Shown here piece by piece: positions 1 to 14,640 of a stretch of 42,500 nucleotides of DNA. Source of the stretch: Anaeromyces robustus. Its lineage: Eukaryota > Neocallimastigomycota > Neocallimastigomycetes > Neocallimastigales > Neocallimastigaceae. Within the stretch, counting starts at the first letter, position 1, and every line of letters begins with the position of its first letter. Location of the stretch: positions 122,501-165,000 of the forward strand of contig MCFG01000066.1 of the NCBI GenBank assembly GCA_002104895.1. The letters are read 5' to 3'. The notes under the pieces are model-generated. The model saw nothing but the letters and a program-made list of their open reading frames with translations, searched no databases and had not been told where the DNA came from. Position numbers and translations under genes: made by a program.

Positions 1-157
1 TATTATCTATATGTATTTTTTTTTTTTTTTTTTACAAAATAATTATATTGTAAATGATTCATAAAATTAAAAATGATCATGTCTAAATGTATACAACCAT
101 TTTAATTAAACTAGTCATAATTTATAAATTATAATTTATAATTTATAATATTAATAA

Positions 158-164
<7 letters not shown>

Positions 165-189
<25 letters not shown>

Positions 190-190
190 A
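165..190. repeat. (AAT)n microsatellite
   Basis: A run of AAT units near the left edge, following an ATAATTT-rich stretch. Simple-sequence repeat. Confidence 0.9.
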
Positions 191-1328
191 ATGAATGAGA
201 AATTATAACATATTGATATATTGACATAAAAAGAAAAGAAAAAAAAAAAAGAAGATCTGATGAATAATAATAATAATTATTATTATTATATTTATTAATT
301 TTATAATCTTTTATGTATATATATATATATATACATCTTTTATTTTTAAATATATGGAATATTATATTATAATAAAAAAATTAAGAAAAAAAATTTTTTT
401 TATTTTTTTTTGGAATTCTTTTTTTTCCCTCTTATTATTATTATTATTATTATTATTTATTTTTATATATCTAAAACAAAAAAATAAGCAAGAAAAAAAA
501 ACTTAGAACATTTTTAATTATTTTAACCTATTTCATTTCATTTTTTTAAAGTATTTTATTTTTATATTTTTTTCTTTTTATTTTATATATTATATTAATC
601 CTTTAATAAAAAAAATCGAATAATCTTTATAAAAAAATACGAAATGAAATGAAATAAAATGAAATAATAATAATAAAAAAAAAAAAAAGGTTTTATTTTC
701 TAAACAAAATGATTTGATTGATTTTATTTTATAATAATATATACTACATATGGAAATTTATATTTTTATATTTCTATTTATTGTTATATCTATATATATT
801 TAATTAATTATATCTATATATTTATTATTATGTATATATAGATATAATATATAATTTTTCCAAAATATAAAAGAAAATATATATAAAAAAAGTTCCTTAA
901 TGGTTAATAATTTTTATATCCTTAAAAAATAATTTAATAATAATAATAATAAAAAGTTAAAAAAATATTAATTTTTTTTTTTTTTTGCTTTTTTAATACT
1001 TTAAATTCCATTTTTTAATTTAATAATTTAATTATTTTATTTTTTTAATATTCTATAATTTTTTTTTTCTTTTTTCTTTTTTCTTTTTTTTTTATGAAGA
1101 ATAATAAAATAGGTTTTATTATTTTTAATTATTCTTTGTGTAAAAATCGGAGAATAAAAAAAATAAATAATATTCTATGATTTTTTCCTTTATTTTTTAT
1201 TTTAATATTTTTTTTAAATCATGATGATGAAGATTAATTTTCCATTTTAAGTAATTATTTTTATTAAAAAATTTTATTAAATAAAAATAAAAAATGAAAA
1301 TAAAATCATTTAATTCTTTTATTATAAA

Positions 1329-1365
1329 TTATATTATATTATATTATATTATATATTATATTATA
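1329..1365. repeat. (ATATT)n microsatellite
   Basis: Several copies of an ATATT pentamer decaying into TATA. Simple-sequence repeat. Confidence 0.8.
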
Positions 1366-1531
1366 ATATATTATTATAGATTATTGTGTTAAAATTTTAA
1401 TTTTTAATTTTTAATTTTATAATTTTGATTTAAGATTGTTGATTTTGAGTAATTCTTGTGATATGAATTTTTAAATCAAATTTATTTACTTAATATTTTT
1501 TATTTTTACTATAAAAGTAATTTTTTTTAAT

Positions 1532-1624
1532 TAAATAAAATAAATAAATAAATAAATAAATAAATGAATAAATAAAATAAATAAATAAATGAATGAATGA
1601 ATAAATAAAATAAATGAATGAATC
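1532..1624. repeat. (AAAT)n/(GAAT)n microsatellite
   Basis: AAAT tetramers in which some units have become GAAT, giving AAATGAATGAATGAAT-type clusters. The G-variants are grouped, suggesting slippage after a point change. Confidence 0.85.
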
Positions 1625-3490
1625 AAATCCTAAATATATTATTATAATTTATAATAATAATTTATATAATAATAATAATAATAATAAAAAGACTTTTTTT
1701 ATTTTATTTTATTTTATTTTATTATATTATATTATAAGTTGGTTAGTTAAAGATTAGTCATAATTATTTTTAATATTCTTTTCTTTTTTTTTTTTTTTTT
1801 TTTTTTTAGATAAACATTTTTAAAATATAAAATATAAAATATATGATTTTGAATTTTATTTTATTTTATTAAATTATAATTATAATTAAATATAATATAT
1901 TCAATATATTCAATGATTCTATTTAATCTATTTAATTAATAAAGCAATTGATATATTCAATTATATTTTATTATATATATACATTAAATAGATATTTAAT
2001 TAATTCATAAATATTAAAACTTTTTTTTTTTTTTTATAGATTAAAGAAGTTTAAAATAAAAACAAGAAATAAAAATTTAAACATTTTTATTATAAAAAAA
2101 AAATTAAGTAAAAAAATAAAATAAAATAAAATAAAAAAAAAAAAAAATAAATTTATAATTTAATTAAAAAAAAAAAAAAACTCTTTTTTAATTATATGAC
2201 ATAAAAAAAAAGAAAGAAAAAAAAAAAAAAAGAGTCATAAATTTAAAATCTAAATTTAAATTTAAATTTAAATATCATAAAAAAACATATCATTAAAAAA
2301 AAAACATATCATTTTACAACATTTAATTATCCTTTTTTATTTTTATTTTTATATTTTAATTAAAATTGTTTTATTAATTTTATTAATTTTATTAATTATT
2401 AATAAATAATTATTAATTATTATTTGTTATCATTTTTTATTATATTCATTATAATAATTATGATTATAATAATAATTCTAAGATTTATATAAATTATAAT
2501 TATGATTATGATTAAATGAAAAAAAAAAATATTCTCACAGATTTACATTTAATCATAAAATATAATAAAATAAAAAAACATTTGTTTTATTTATTCATTT
2601 ATTTATTTTATATTCTAATATTTATTTTATGTTTTTAATAAGCCATTGGCTTTGTTTTTTTAATTTTTTTTTTAATTTTTTTTTTTTAATTTGCTTTTTT
2701 GTCTCTCTTTTTTCCACTTTTTATTAATTAATAAACTTGAAAATAATATAAAATAAAATAAAAAATGATATTTTTTTTATGTTTTTTTATGTTTTTTTTT
2801 TTTATTTAATGTTTTTAAAATGTTTTAAAACAATATATATTAGATTTAGATTTTTAAGTATATTAATAATTTATTTTTTTTATATTATAATTTATATTTT
2901 AATATTATATAAAATTATAATAAAAAAAAAAATAAATAAAATTAATTTATTTAATATTTAATTGTTTTTAATTGTTTTTAATTGTTATTTAATTGTTATT
3001 TATTTAATTTTTTTATCATGATTTATGGGCTATTACTTTAATTTTTAATGGGCTATGAACCTTTTTATTTATTATTATTTAGTTTAATTTTAATAAAAAG
3101 TAAAAAAAAAAACAATTAATGGCTTTTTTCTTCTTTTTTTTTAAGAAATAAAATTATTAATATATATATTAATATTTTTATATATTAATTATATCATCAG
3201 GAACATCTTTTATTAACAATTATAATGGCTTTTATTATTTTACTATTTCTTAATAATATAATTAATTAATAATTAATAATAATTAATTATTAAATTATTA
3301 AATTATAAAAGTACTTTATTATTATTATTATTAATTATTTATTAATAAAATATTTATTATTATTAATAAATAAAAATAAAAATAAAGTAAATTTTGTATT
3401 ATTAAACTATTAAATAAAATAAAAATAAAATTAAATAAAATAAAATATAATTAATTATAAATTTAAACTTTTTTTTTATTATTTTATTTT

Positions 3491-3528
<38 letters not shown>

Positions 3529-5278
3529 TTTCTTAAACTATATTTATAAATATATCATCTTTTTATTTTATTTCATTATTATAGTTGTTTTTTTTTATTA
3601 TTTCGTTTAAAAAAAAAAACAATTTTGTAATTTTTGGTGGTTGGTAGTGGGGGTTTTTTTTTAAATGGATTAATTAAAAAATATTTTATTTTTTTTTAGT
3701 TTTTTTTTTATTTTTTTTTATCCCATAAAACATTACTACTACATGAAATGAAAATAAAAATACAAAAATAAAATTAAACAAAATAAAATAATTAATTAAT
3801 TCATTAATTAATGAATTCATTAATAAAAATGTTTAAACTTTTTTATTAGTATTTATTAATTTATTATTTATTATAATAAATAGTAATATAATAAATAATA
3901 ATATAATTAAAACATTTAAAAAAAATGTTTAAATATTTTTTTGAATAATATGAATAATATAATATAATATGAAAAATAAAAATGATTACATTATTTAATA
4001 CATTAATATTTTTTTTTTAATTAAAATCCTTCCTAAATTAAAAAATATATATTTATTAAATAATACAATAGGTTTTTTTTTTTTAAACATTTTTTTTTTA
4101 TATTTAATTTTATTTTTAATATTACAAGCCGTTTTTTTATTTTTTGGTAACAAAATTATTATAAAAATTTATTTTATAATATATTTATATATAAATAAAA
4201 ATTTATTTTTATAATTATTATTTATAAAATTAAATAATAATTAATTATATAAAATATAATTAATAAACATATATATTTTTTAATAAATATATAATATTTT
4301 TATATATTAATAATTTTTCATTTATATATCATTTATAATAATAATAATAAAACATTTAAATAATAATATAAAATTATTATAAATGATCATTTATTATTAT
4401 GATTATATTTATTGATATTAAATATCAATAAATATTAATATAATATTTTTTTATAATAATAAGTAGTATTAATTATCTAAAAATAAAAATAAAATGAAAT
4501 AAAATAAAATAATGATGATGTGATGTAAATAAATAATATTATTTATTATTAATTTTTATTAAAGTTCCATTAAAATATAAAATTTAATATTAATTATTAA
4601 AGTAAAATTAGAATAATTATTTTATTAATTATTAATTTTAATAATATTTTTTTAATATTCTTTTTTCTTTTTTTTTTCTCTTTCAATCATTTTACTAAAC
4701 ATTAATTTTATTTTAAAATAATTAATTAAATTATTATAGATATTAAGATATAATTATATTCTAATATCTACAATAATAAAAAAAGTAATATGTTTACATG
4801 TCACTTTTTTTTTTTTCTCTGTGTTATATAAATTTTTAGATTATTCTTTTTATTATATATAAATCATAACATTAGGAGAATAATGATAATAATGATATGA
4901 TTTATGATAATAAAATATTAAAAAAAAACTTTTTCTTAAATATTTTAAATAGTATTAAAAAAAAAGTTTTAATATATTTTTTTTTAACTTTACATTACTT
5001 TATACTTTATTATATATAATTATTAATTTTTTTTATTACTACATAAAATCATATTAATATGTTTTAATATTAATTTTTCTTTCTTTTAATAATTTAATAG
5101 TTTATTAATAATTATTTATTTATTAATTATTAATTATTATTTATTATTATTATTGTTTATTTAATAGTTTATATTTTAAATGTCATTTAAAATGGTCATT
5201 GTTTTAAAACCTAATTTTTTTGTGTTATATAAAAAATAAATATATCATATTTTTATATTAAAGTATCATAAATATAAT

Positions 5279-5353
5279 AAAATAAAATAAAATAAAATAA
5301 AATAAAATAAAATAAAATAAAATAAAATAAAATAAAATAAAATAAAATAAAAT
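5279..5353. repeat. (AAAAT)15 microsatellite
   Basis: About 15 uninterrupted pentamers, then two AGAAT variants. A complementary TTTTA tract follows at 5461-5490. Confidence 0.95.
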
Positions 5354-5460
5354 AGAATAGAATACAAATTTAATACAATCTAATATAATTAATTATTAAA
5401 TTATTTCAGTTTTAAATTATTATTTATTGAATATTGTTTTAAAATAGATGAAAAATGTTT

Positions 5461-5490
5461 TTTTATTTTATTTTATTTTATTTTATTTTA
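5461..5490. repeat. (TTTTA)n microsatellite
   Basis: About six TTTTA units about 108 bp after the end of the complementary AAAAT array. The two could pair as a hairpin of about 30 bp. Confidence 0.85.
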
Positions 5491-6672
5491 TTTATTAAAT
5501 TATTTATTATTAATTATTTATTATTAATTAATTATTGTTTTAATAAAAAATTTAAAATTTTAAAAATTAAAAAAATAAATAAATTTATAATTATAATTAT
5601 CTTTTTTTTAAAAATAGAATTTTCTATTTTTCTATTTATTATTATTTTTTTTTATTTACCAAGGAAAATAAAATTTTATTTTTTATAATTAATTTAATTT
5701 ATTATTTAAAAAAGAAAAAAAAAAAAAAAATTTTTTTATTTTATGTTTTACATATTATATTTATAATATTTATTATTTCATTTTTTTTATTAATGACACC
5801 TAATACAAAACAAATAATAATAAAAATAAAAAAAAAAAAAATAAAAATATATAAAAAAAATCATCAGATTTTTTCCCTTGTTTTATTATAAGAATTTCCA
5901 TAGTATATTCTTTTTTTTTATTTTATTTTATTTTTTATTTTTATAAATAATTTTTATTATTTGATATTATTTTATATTATTATTTAATCATTTGTTTTGT
6001 AGATCTAATGAAACTTTTTCTTTTTTTTCTTTTTTTTAATTATTAAAATATAATATTATAATTTATATTTATACATTGTTTCCCTTTATTATTATTAGTA
6101 TTATTATTATATTTATCCATTATATATAAAGTTAAGATTTTATATAAAATATATAAAATTCTTGGATAATAATTATTGTTTTAGTATTATTAATAATAGT
6201 AAACTAATTATTATATCATTTAAATCTATATACATTTATATACAAATATACAAATATACAAAGATACAAATATAGAAATAATTATTTTTAATATTATAAT
6301 AATTATATTTATGTATAAAATCATATAAATTTTTTTTATTAAAAATTAAAAATAAACAATTTTTTTTTAAAAAAAATTTTTTATTATTTATTAAAAAAAT
6401 AAAAATATTTTATTATTTAAAATTATTATTATTATCTTTCTATTATCTTTTTTTTTTCTTTTCTTTTTCTTTTCTTTTATAAAATACTTTTTTTTTTCAA
6501 TTTATCCCCCAATATATCAACACTTACAATATATATATATATTAATTTTATCATCAATAATTTATTTGTTTTTTTTTTTTTTTTTTAGAATTATTTTTAT
6601 TTTTATTTTATTATTAATACTATTATTATTATTTGCTGTATTATGAATCATGTTAAAATTTATTATTTTTCT

Positions 6673-6710
<38 letters not shown>

Positions 6711-7232
6711 TAATAATAATTAAATAAATCAATAATAATTAATAAATTATTATTTCTTATAAAATTTCTTATTATTATTTTTTTATTATTTTTTATTATT
6801 TCTTAATATTTTTTACAAATAATAATAATAATACTAATCAATTTAATCCTGTTTTTTTTTTTTTTTTTTTTTTTTTTTTTCCATCTTTTTTTTTTATTCT
6901 TTTTCTATTAAAAAGATTAAAAAGTTTAAAAAATATTAAAAAACAATGAAATAAAGATGATCACTCATTCATTTATTAAAATTATTTTTTATTTTATTAT
7001 TTTTTTATTTTAATTTTATTTTCCTTGTTTTTTTTTTTTTTTTTAATTATTTTTTTATTATTTTTTTAGTTTTAAAATTTATTATTAATTAAGGTTTATT
7101 ACTATTTAAAATTTTAACAAAGAAAAAACTATCCATATTAAAATAATTTTATTTAATAATAATATTAAATTATTTAATTTATTTTTAATATAAAAAAATA
7201 ATAAACTAAAAAATTTTAAATTAAAATTTTAA

Positions 7233-7266
7233 ATTAAAAATCATCATTGGAATGATGATTTTTAAT
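7233..7266. repeat. Perfect 16-bp inverted repeat, GG loop
   Basis: ATTAAAAATCATCATT and its exact complement are separated only by GG. The stem contains GC pairs, unlike the A/T-only palindromes that chance produces often here. Confidence 0.8.
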
Positions 7267-7457
7267 ATTAACTTAATAATTAATCTTTGAATAATAATTA
7301 AATAATATTTGAATAATTAATAATTAATATTGGAATAATATTGGAATAATATTGGAATAATATTTGAAATAATAATTAATATTTATTAATTAATTTATTT
7401 TGTTTATAGATTCATTTTTGAAATTAAATTTTGAAATAAATTAAAATAGAAAAAAAT

Positions 7458-7606
7458 ATTATTAACTATTAACTATTATACTATTATACTATTATACTAT
7501 TATTATTATTAACTATTATACTATTATTATTATTAACTATTATACTATTATACTATTATTATTATTATTATTAACTATTAACTATTATACTATTATTATT
7601 ATTATT
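7458..7606. repeat. Compound ACTATTAT tandem repeat
   Basis: TTAACTATTATACTATTATT-like units are repeated about six times with variable numbers of inner ACTATTAT and ATT units. It looks like nested slippage of two unit sizes. Confidence 0.8.
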
Positions 7607-9456
7607 CAAATATTATTATTTATTAAATTATTACATAACACATTTTTTTTAATACTTTTTTGTAATAATTAAAAGTTTTGAAAATCAATAAAAAATGAAA
7701 TAAAAATAAAAGCTAATAGTAATAAAATTAATAGTAATTAATAGTAATAGTAATTATTTTAATTATTGGATGATTCTTTATCATAAAAAGTTTTTATTTT
7801 ATATATATAATAAAAAAAATGAATTTAAGTAATAATTAAAATTATAATAATTATAATAATTATAATAATTATAATAATTATATAATAATAAAGAAAAAAC
7901 TTGAAACATTTAATCATAATATTTTGAATAAATTAATAGATAGAATTAACTAATAATAAATAAAATAATAATAATAATAAAATAAAAAAACCAATATTTT
8001 TCTTTTTTTCTTTTCTTTTGTCTCTATTAATTGATTATCAATTATTAATCATGGAATAATTAAAATAAAAAAAAAACTAAAAATAATAATAAAAAAACTT
8101 TAAAAATTATATTAAAAGTCAACATTTTATTTTATTTTAATGACGATTTAAAAGGTATAATAATAATTATAATTAAAATAATAATTATAATTATAATTAT
8201 AATAGTAATTAAAATAATTATAATAAATATTTAAAAAAAAAAAAAAAAGATATTTTATTTTATATATATAAAAAGAGATGATACTTTTTTTTTTATTATA
8301 AATTAATAATATAATAAATATAAATGGTTCATCAATCATTTATTTTTTTTATACTTTTATTTGTATTTTAATTTTAAATCATTCTATTATTATTCTATTT
8401 AATTCATTATTCAATTATTCATTATTCATTATTAAAGAATAATTAGTTAACAAAATATTTAAAAATTTTAAAATGAAACATAAAATATTAATAAAATATT
8501 ATTATTAACTTTTATTATTTAATTATTTATTATTGTTTTTTTTTTATATTGTTTAATTCATTTGATATGTTATTTCTTGGTAATCAATAAATCATTGTTA
8601 AAATCATTATTGTTTGTTTTTTATTAAATTTATTTTATTTTATTTTAATTATTTATTTTATTTTAAGGATTTGAGGGATGATTTATTTATTTATTATTTA
8701 TTTATATTTTTTTAAAAAAAATAAGAGTACTTTATATTATTCCTTAATTTCTTTTTTTTTTTTACTTAAATTTAAGCTATTGTTAATTATTTATTTATTT
8801 AATAATTTACTTTTTTTTTAATTGTTTTAATTGTTTTATTTATTTATTTTACATTATGTTTTATTCTTTTCTATTCTTTCTATTCTTTTTATTTTTTTTT
8901 TTTAAATAAAAGTTAAGTTAATATATGGAGTTTAAAAAAAATATTTTTGATTATTTTATTTTATTAATTAAAATATCCAATTAATTAATGTGAAACAATT
9001 TTGATTTAAAAATTTAAATTTTTTTAAAAAAATTTAATGATTTCAAAATGATATAATAATGAATAATCACCAATAATAAATAACCATTAACTATAAATAA
9101 GTAAATTAATAAATAAATAAACAAATAAAATAAAGTAAATAAATAAATAAATAAATAAGAATATAATAAATAAATAAATAAATATATTAATGTAATTTAA
9201 TTAATTTAATGAATAACTAAACAACTAAATAAATTTTATTTTTTTTTTTAATAATCTATAATATAATAATAATCTATAATATAATAAATAATAAAATTCT
9301 TAATAATAATAAATAATTTTTTTTTTAAAAAAAAAATTTTTTTTTCTTTCTTTTATTTGAAGGAATGACCAATAAAATAATTTAATATCATAAATGATTT
9401 TTTATAGGTTGTGCCATATATTAGATTTTGTTTCTGAATATATTGTTATATATATT

Positions 9457-9483
9457 AAAATTAAAATTAAAATTAAAATTAAA
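9457..9483. repeat. (AAAATT)n microsatellite
   Basis: About four AAAATT hexamers in a row. Confidence 0.8.
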
Positions 9484-9671
9484 TGATTAATATTAATAAT
9501 AATAAATAATAATAAATAATAATAATAATAAATAATAATAAATTATTATTAGGATAATATAATAATATATAATATATTATTATTTTTTATTTAATTTTTA
9601 TTTCATATCTAATAATATTTTTGAGAAAAAAAAATAATAATTGTAAATAAATAATAATTGTAAATAATAAT

Positions 9672-9749
9672 AAATAAATAATTAAATAATTAAATAAATA
9701 AATAATAGTTAAATAAATAATTAAATAATTAAATAAATAAATAATAGTT
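9672..9749. repeat. 39-bp perfect tandem duplication
   Basis: Two adjacent identical 39-bp units (9672-9710 and 9711-9749), each ending in AATAATAGTT. They lie in an AAAT-rich stretch. Confidence 0.9.
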
Positions 9750-9815
9750 AATAATAGTTAAATAATAATAGTTAAATAATAATAGTTAAATAATAATAGT
9801 TAATAATTAAATAAA
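9745..9815. repeat. AATAATAGTTAAAT 14-bp tandem repeat
   Basis: Three to four 14-bp units grow directly out of the 3' end of the 39-bp duplication, suggesting stepwise expansion of its AATAATAGTT tail. Confidence 0.8.
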
Positions 9816-10049
9816 TTAATATATTAATAATATTTAATTGTTTATTATTTAATTATTTAATGATTTAAATTATTAAATTGTTACAATAAAAAATGAATCA
9901 TAACTAATCATAAAATAATAATAATAAAAATAAAAATTATTAAATAATAAAATTTTTTTTTTATGATATGAAAAAAAATAAAATAATAAAATAATAAAAT
10001 AAAACAAAATTTTTCCATTTTCTTATTGAAAAGTGATTTGCAATTTTTT

Positions 10050-10080
<31 letters not shown>

Positions 10081-11757
10081 CTGATTTACCTTTTTATTTT
10101 TATATTTTATTAAATATTAAACATTAAAATATCCACCATTTGAAATAAAAAAAAAAGTTTTTATTTTTATTATTTATTAAAATTATTAAAGTTACTATTA
10201 TTTAAATAATAAATAAATAATATTAAAGATAAAAAAATAAATAAATAAATAAAGATAAGAAACATTTTTTTTAAAAAAAAAAAAAAAAAAGATATTAATT
10301 ATATTTAAATAAAATAACTTTTTATATTATATATTATTTTATTATTTATTAATATAAATTCTGTATATTCTTTATTTATTTAATTGATTCATTTCTTTAT
10401 TATGACTTTTTATTATTATAACTTTTTATTTTTTTTCCCTTTCTCATTCTCTTTCCCTCTTTTTTTTTTTTTAAAAAATTTTTTTTATAATTCCTTCCTT
10501 TTATAGTTTAATTTAATTTCATTGTTTTTAATTTTTTTTAAAAAAAAAAAAAAGATAAAAAAACATAAAACATAAAACATTCACACCATAAAATCAAATT
10601 TTATTATTATTATTATTTTTAAAACAATAAAGTTTTTATTATTATAAAAAAAAAATTTGTTATTTAAAGTTGACCTTTTTATTTTTTTTTTTTACAAAAA
10701 AAGACTTTTAAAACATTTTATTTTAACTTTTAACTTTTAACTTTTACTATTATTATTAATTATTAATTATTATTATAGTATTTAATTATTATTTATTTAT
10801 TTAATTATAATAATAATTATAATAATAAAAAAAAAAAGATTTTTATTTTTTTTTATTTTATTTTTTTTATTTTTTTGTTTCACAAATTGATTGTAAACGA
10901 TTATTAACCAAATATGGAAATAATTTTTTATGTATCATCTTTTATTACTAAATTTAGACTTTTTATTTTTCTTATTCTTTTCTTATTCTTATTCTGATTT
11001 TTTATTATTTATAATTATTTATTTATAATTAATATTTTTTTTCTATTTAAAGTAATATTAATATTTACTATTTAATATTTAATAATAATTAAAAAAAAAA
11101 AAGATGTTGCCTTTTAATTTTTATTATTTTTATATTTATTTATAAAAAAAAATAATTAGAATTTTATTTATTATTATTATCGTTTATTATTCCTTTTTCA
11201 TTAATATTCCTTTTTTATTAATATTATTATTAATATTATTAGTATTTTCCCATTTAATTATTTATTATTTATCATCCATTATTTTATTTGTTCTTTTAAA
11301 TCTTAAATCATGAATCATTTTATTAAAATTAATAATAATTTTATAATAGAACAACAATCCAAAACCCACCATCCAAAAAATCATTTAATTACATTTAATT
11401 ACATTTAATACTCTATACAATAATCTTTATATAATAATAATTATTATTGTAATTAAATTGTTTAATGTTAACTCTGACTTTTTCTTATTTTCTTATTTAC
11501 TTATTAACTAAACAAACTTTCTATATTTGGAAAAATTCTATTTATAATACGAATTATCCTTCTCTTATAATAATAATAATAATAATAATTTGTGAAAATA
11601 AAAATAAAAAAAATTTAAAGATCAATTTATTATCTAAAAACAATAAAAAAAAATTTTTTTATCTCCATTTTTTAATATATATTATAAATATATTAATAAT
11701 ATATAATAAAATATATAATAGAATATATTATAATATAGATTAAAACATAACATAAAT

Positions 11758-11826
11758 AAAAAATAAAAAATAAAAAATAAAAAAAATAAAAAAATAAAAA
11801 ATAAAAAATAAAAAATAAAAAAATAA
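11758..11826. repeat. AAAAAT-type microsatellite
   Basis: A-runs of 4-7 bases broken by single T, about ten units. Confidence 0.85.
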
Positions 11827-11961
11827 TTTATCCCACCACACACCGTATAAAAAAAATGGAGAATAAAATATAGAAAATAGAAATAAATAATTATAAATAA
11901 ATAAATATAGTTATAATTAATATTATTATTAGGTCAATATTTATTTATTATAAAGTAAACA

Positions 11962-11997
11962 AAATGAATTAGAAAACAAATGTTTTCCAATTCATTT
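11962..11997. repeat. 17-bp inverted repeat with one mismatch
   Basis: The arms are AAATGAATTAGAAAACA and its complement, with loop AA. The single mismatch is A-C on the plus strand but G-U in a minus-strand RNA, so only the minus-strand transcript would fold fully. Confidence 0.75.
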
Positions 11998-14170
11998 CAT
12001 TTCGATATAGGTCTATTATTGTATTTTTGCAAAAATATATAAATATATATATATTTTCTTTTTATAGATTCATATATAAATATTATTATTATTATTATTA
12101 TTATTTATTTTTGTAATAAAAAATAAAAGAAATTTTATGTACTTTTGGGCGTACAAACTAAATATTTCATCAAAAAGAAATCATTAATAAATTAATTAAT
12201 ATAAATAATTAATAATTAAATAATTAAATAAATATTATAAAATAAATAAATAAATAAATAATACATAATAATTAACTAAATATTTTTAATAAATAATTAA
12301 ATAAATAAATGAATAAATAAATAAATATTATAAAATAAATGAATATCTAAAAAAAAAAAGAATTATTTAATTATTAATTAGTTACAATCAACTATTGTAA
12401 TAGTGACATAATAAAATAAATTACTTATTTTATTATTAATTATTATTATTTAAAATGTTTTTTTTTTTCTACAAATATTTATTATAATGCTTTTAATTAT
12501 TCCTACTGTTTTTTTAATAAATAGTAATTATTCTTCTAATTGTTTTTATTAAAGATTAATTATAAAAAAAAATTATTAATGATTATTAATGATTACTAAT
12601 TATATTAATTATATTAATTATATTAATTATTTAAAATATATTAAATATTATGGTTATTTCCTATATATTATTTTATATTATAATATATTTTAACTGAGTA
12701 ATAATTTATATAAAATAAAAATATTAAATAGTAAAAATATTAAATAATAAATAAATAAATAAATAAAAATATAAAAAATTAATATTATTATAATAAGATA
12801 TGTATTATATATTATACTATATTATATTATAATATATTATAATATTATAATTAATATATGAAATAATATATTTATTATATATAAATAAATTAAATTAGTT
12901 TTCATTTTTTTTAATTTTTTTGTTTTTAGATAATTCTAAATAATAAATATCTTTTTTTTTTTTTTTTAACTTCAAAAAAGCATGAGAATATATATATATA
13001 AAATCTATTTTTTTATTATTTAATCATTTTAATTATTTTTATTATTTAATTATTTTCTTTTTTATTTATTATATATTCTATTTAATAAAAAGTAATAATT
13101 AATAAATTGTAAATTATATTTTTATTGATATTCTATAATTTATTTTATTATTACTTTTTATTATTTATTTTATTATTATTTTATTATTATTTATTTATCT
13201 TTGAATATTTATTTTCTTTTTTTTTATTTATTTAAAAAATAAAATTTATTAATGGATAAAAAATTCTATTTAAATTATGTATATTATGAATATATTATAA
13301 TATATGGGATATATTAATTTTAATATAAATAAAATAATTATCCTCAAGTTTGGATGGTGTCACATTTTTTTTATATCATTTTTTTCCGCAAGGTCAATAA
13401 AAAAAAAATTTTTTTATTTTATTTTATTTTAAAATTAAAATTAAAATAGTTTCATAATAATATAGGATCATAAATATTTTTAATTAAATGTTTTATATTG
13501 TAATATATTTTATTAAATAAATTAATATATTGATGAATATATTACTATTTTAAATATTTTTTTTTTTATTTTTTATTTTTTATGTTAAAAAAAAACACAC
13601 ATAAAATAAAATGTATTTTTATAATTTAATTTATTTTATTTTATATTAAAATTTTAATTTATATAAAATTTAAAAAAAATTATTATTATTAAATAAAATT
13701 ATTAAAACTTTTGACTTAAAAAATTAGACTCTTAAAAAAAAAGACATTTGAAAGACTTTTTGAAAATAGTCCCATTGAATTTATATTTATATTTAATTTG
13801 AATTTATATTAAAATTAAAAATAAAAAAATAAAAAATAAATTAATAATCATAATAATAATCATAATAATAATAATAAAAATATTAAAAGCCTAGAATTTA
13901 TAAACCTTTTTTTTCTCTTTTTTCTTTTATTTACTATCACACTTTATTAATCCCAAAAAAAAGAAAAAGAAAAAGAAATTAAATATTAATATAAAACTAT
14001 TTTTTAATTAATTTTTTAACTTTTTCATTTCATTTTAGAATTATATATATATATTTTTTTAAGGTCTATCATGTATTTTTTCATGATTTTGTTTTTTTTC
14101 CCTAACATTAGAAATATATAACTAATCATAATAATACTAATAATACTAATACTAATAATACCAATAATCA

Positions 14171-14201
<31 letters not shown>

Positions 14202-14403
14202 GTTAATCCATCCTTTTTATTATGATTTTATGCTATTTTTTTTTTTTTTTCATAAATGACTTTTTTTTATCTTTTTCTTTTTTTTTTTTTTTAAAAAAAA
14301 AATTATAAACAATTTAATTAAGGTTTCTCCATTTTTTTTTTTTTTTTTATTTTTTAATTTTTTACAAATTTTTTACAATTGATTATTCCTATTATGTTAA
14401 GGA

Positions 14404-14435
<32 letters not shown>

Positions 14436-14598
14436 CATTTTTTTAAATTAATACAAAGGGATTATATAATTTAATAAAGAGAAAGAATAAAAAAAAAAAA
14501 AAAGATAAAAAATAAAAAAACATGAGGTCTTTTTTTTATTTATTAAAAGTATAATTAAAATAAAAATAAAAATAAAAATAAAAATAAAATAAAATGCA

Positions 14599-14640
<42 letters not shown>
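14599..14640. repeat. (ATT)n microsatellite
   Basis: About 14 ATT units following an AAAAT/AAAAAT run. Confidence 0.9.

Larger units (their letters stand above)
1..7457. other. Gene-free AT desert, left part
   Basis: There is no coding texture on either strand. Open frames here (such as 2779-2961 and 5455-5688) translate only T-runs and TTTTA repeats into Phe/Ile/Leu/Tyr strings. Contents are AAT, ATATT, AAAT/GAAT and AAAAT microsatellites, long T-tracts (for example around 3491-3519), one G-rich spot at 3636-3653, two ATGGGCTAT motifs near 3.03-3.06 kb, and a 16-bp-stem hairpin at 7233-7266. Confidence 0.8.

Noticed and set aside
11465-11743. 92-codon frame starting MLTLTFSYFLIYLLTKQTFY
   Set aside because: The first 35 residues look mixed, but the rest is Ile and Asn/Lys filler from AAT and AAA runs. 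No exon junction or neighbour supports it.
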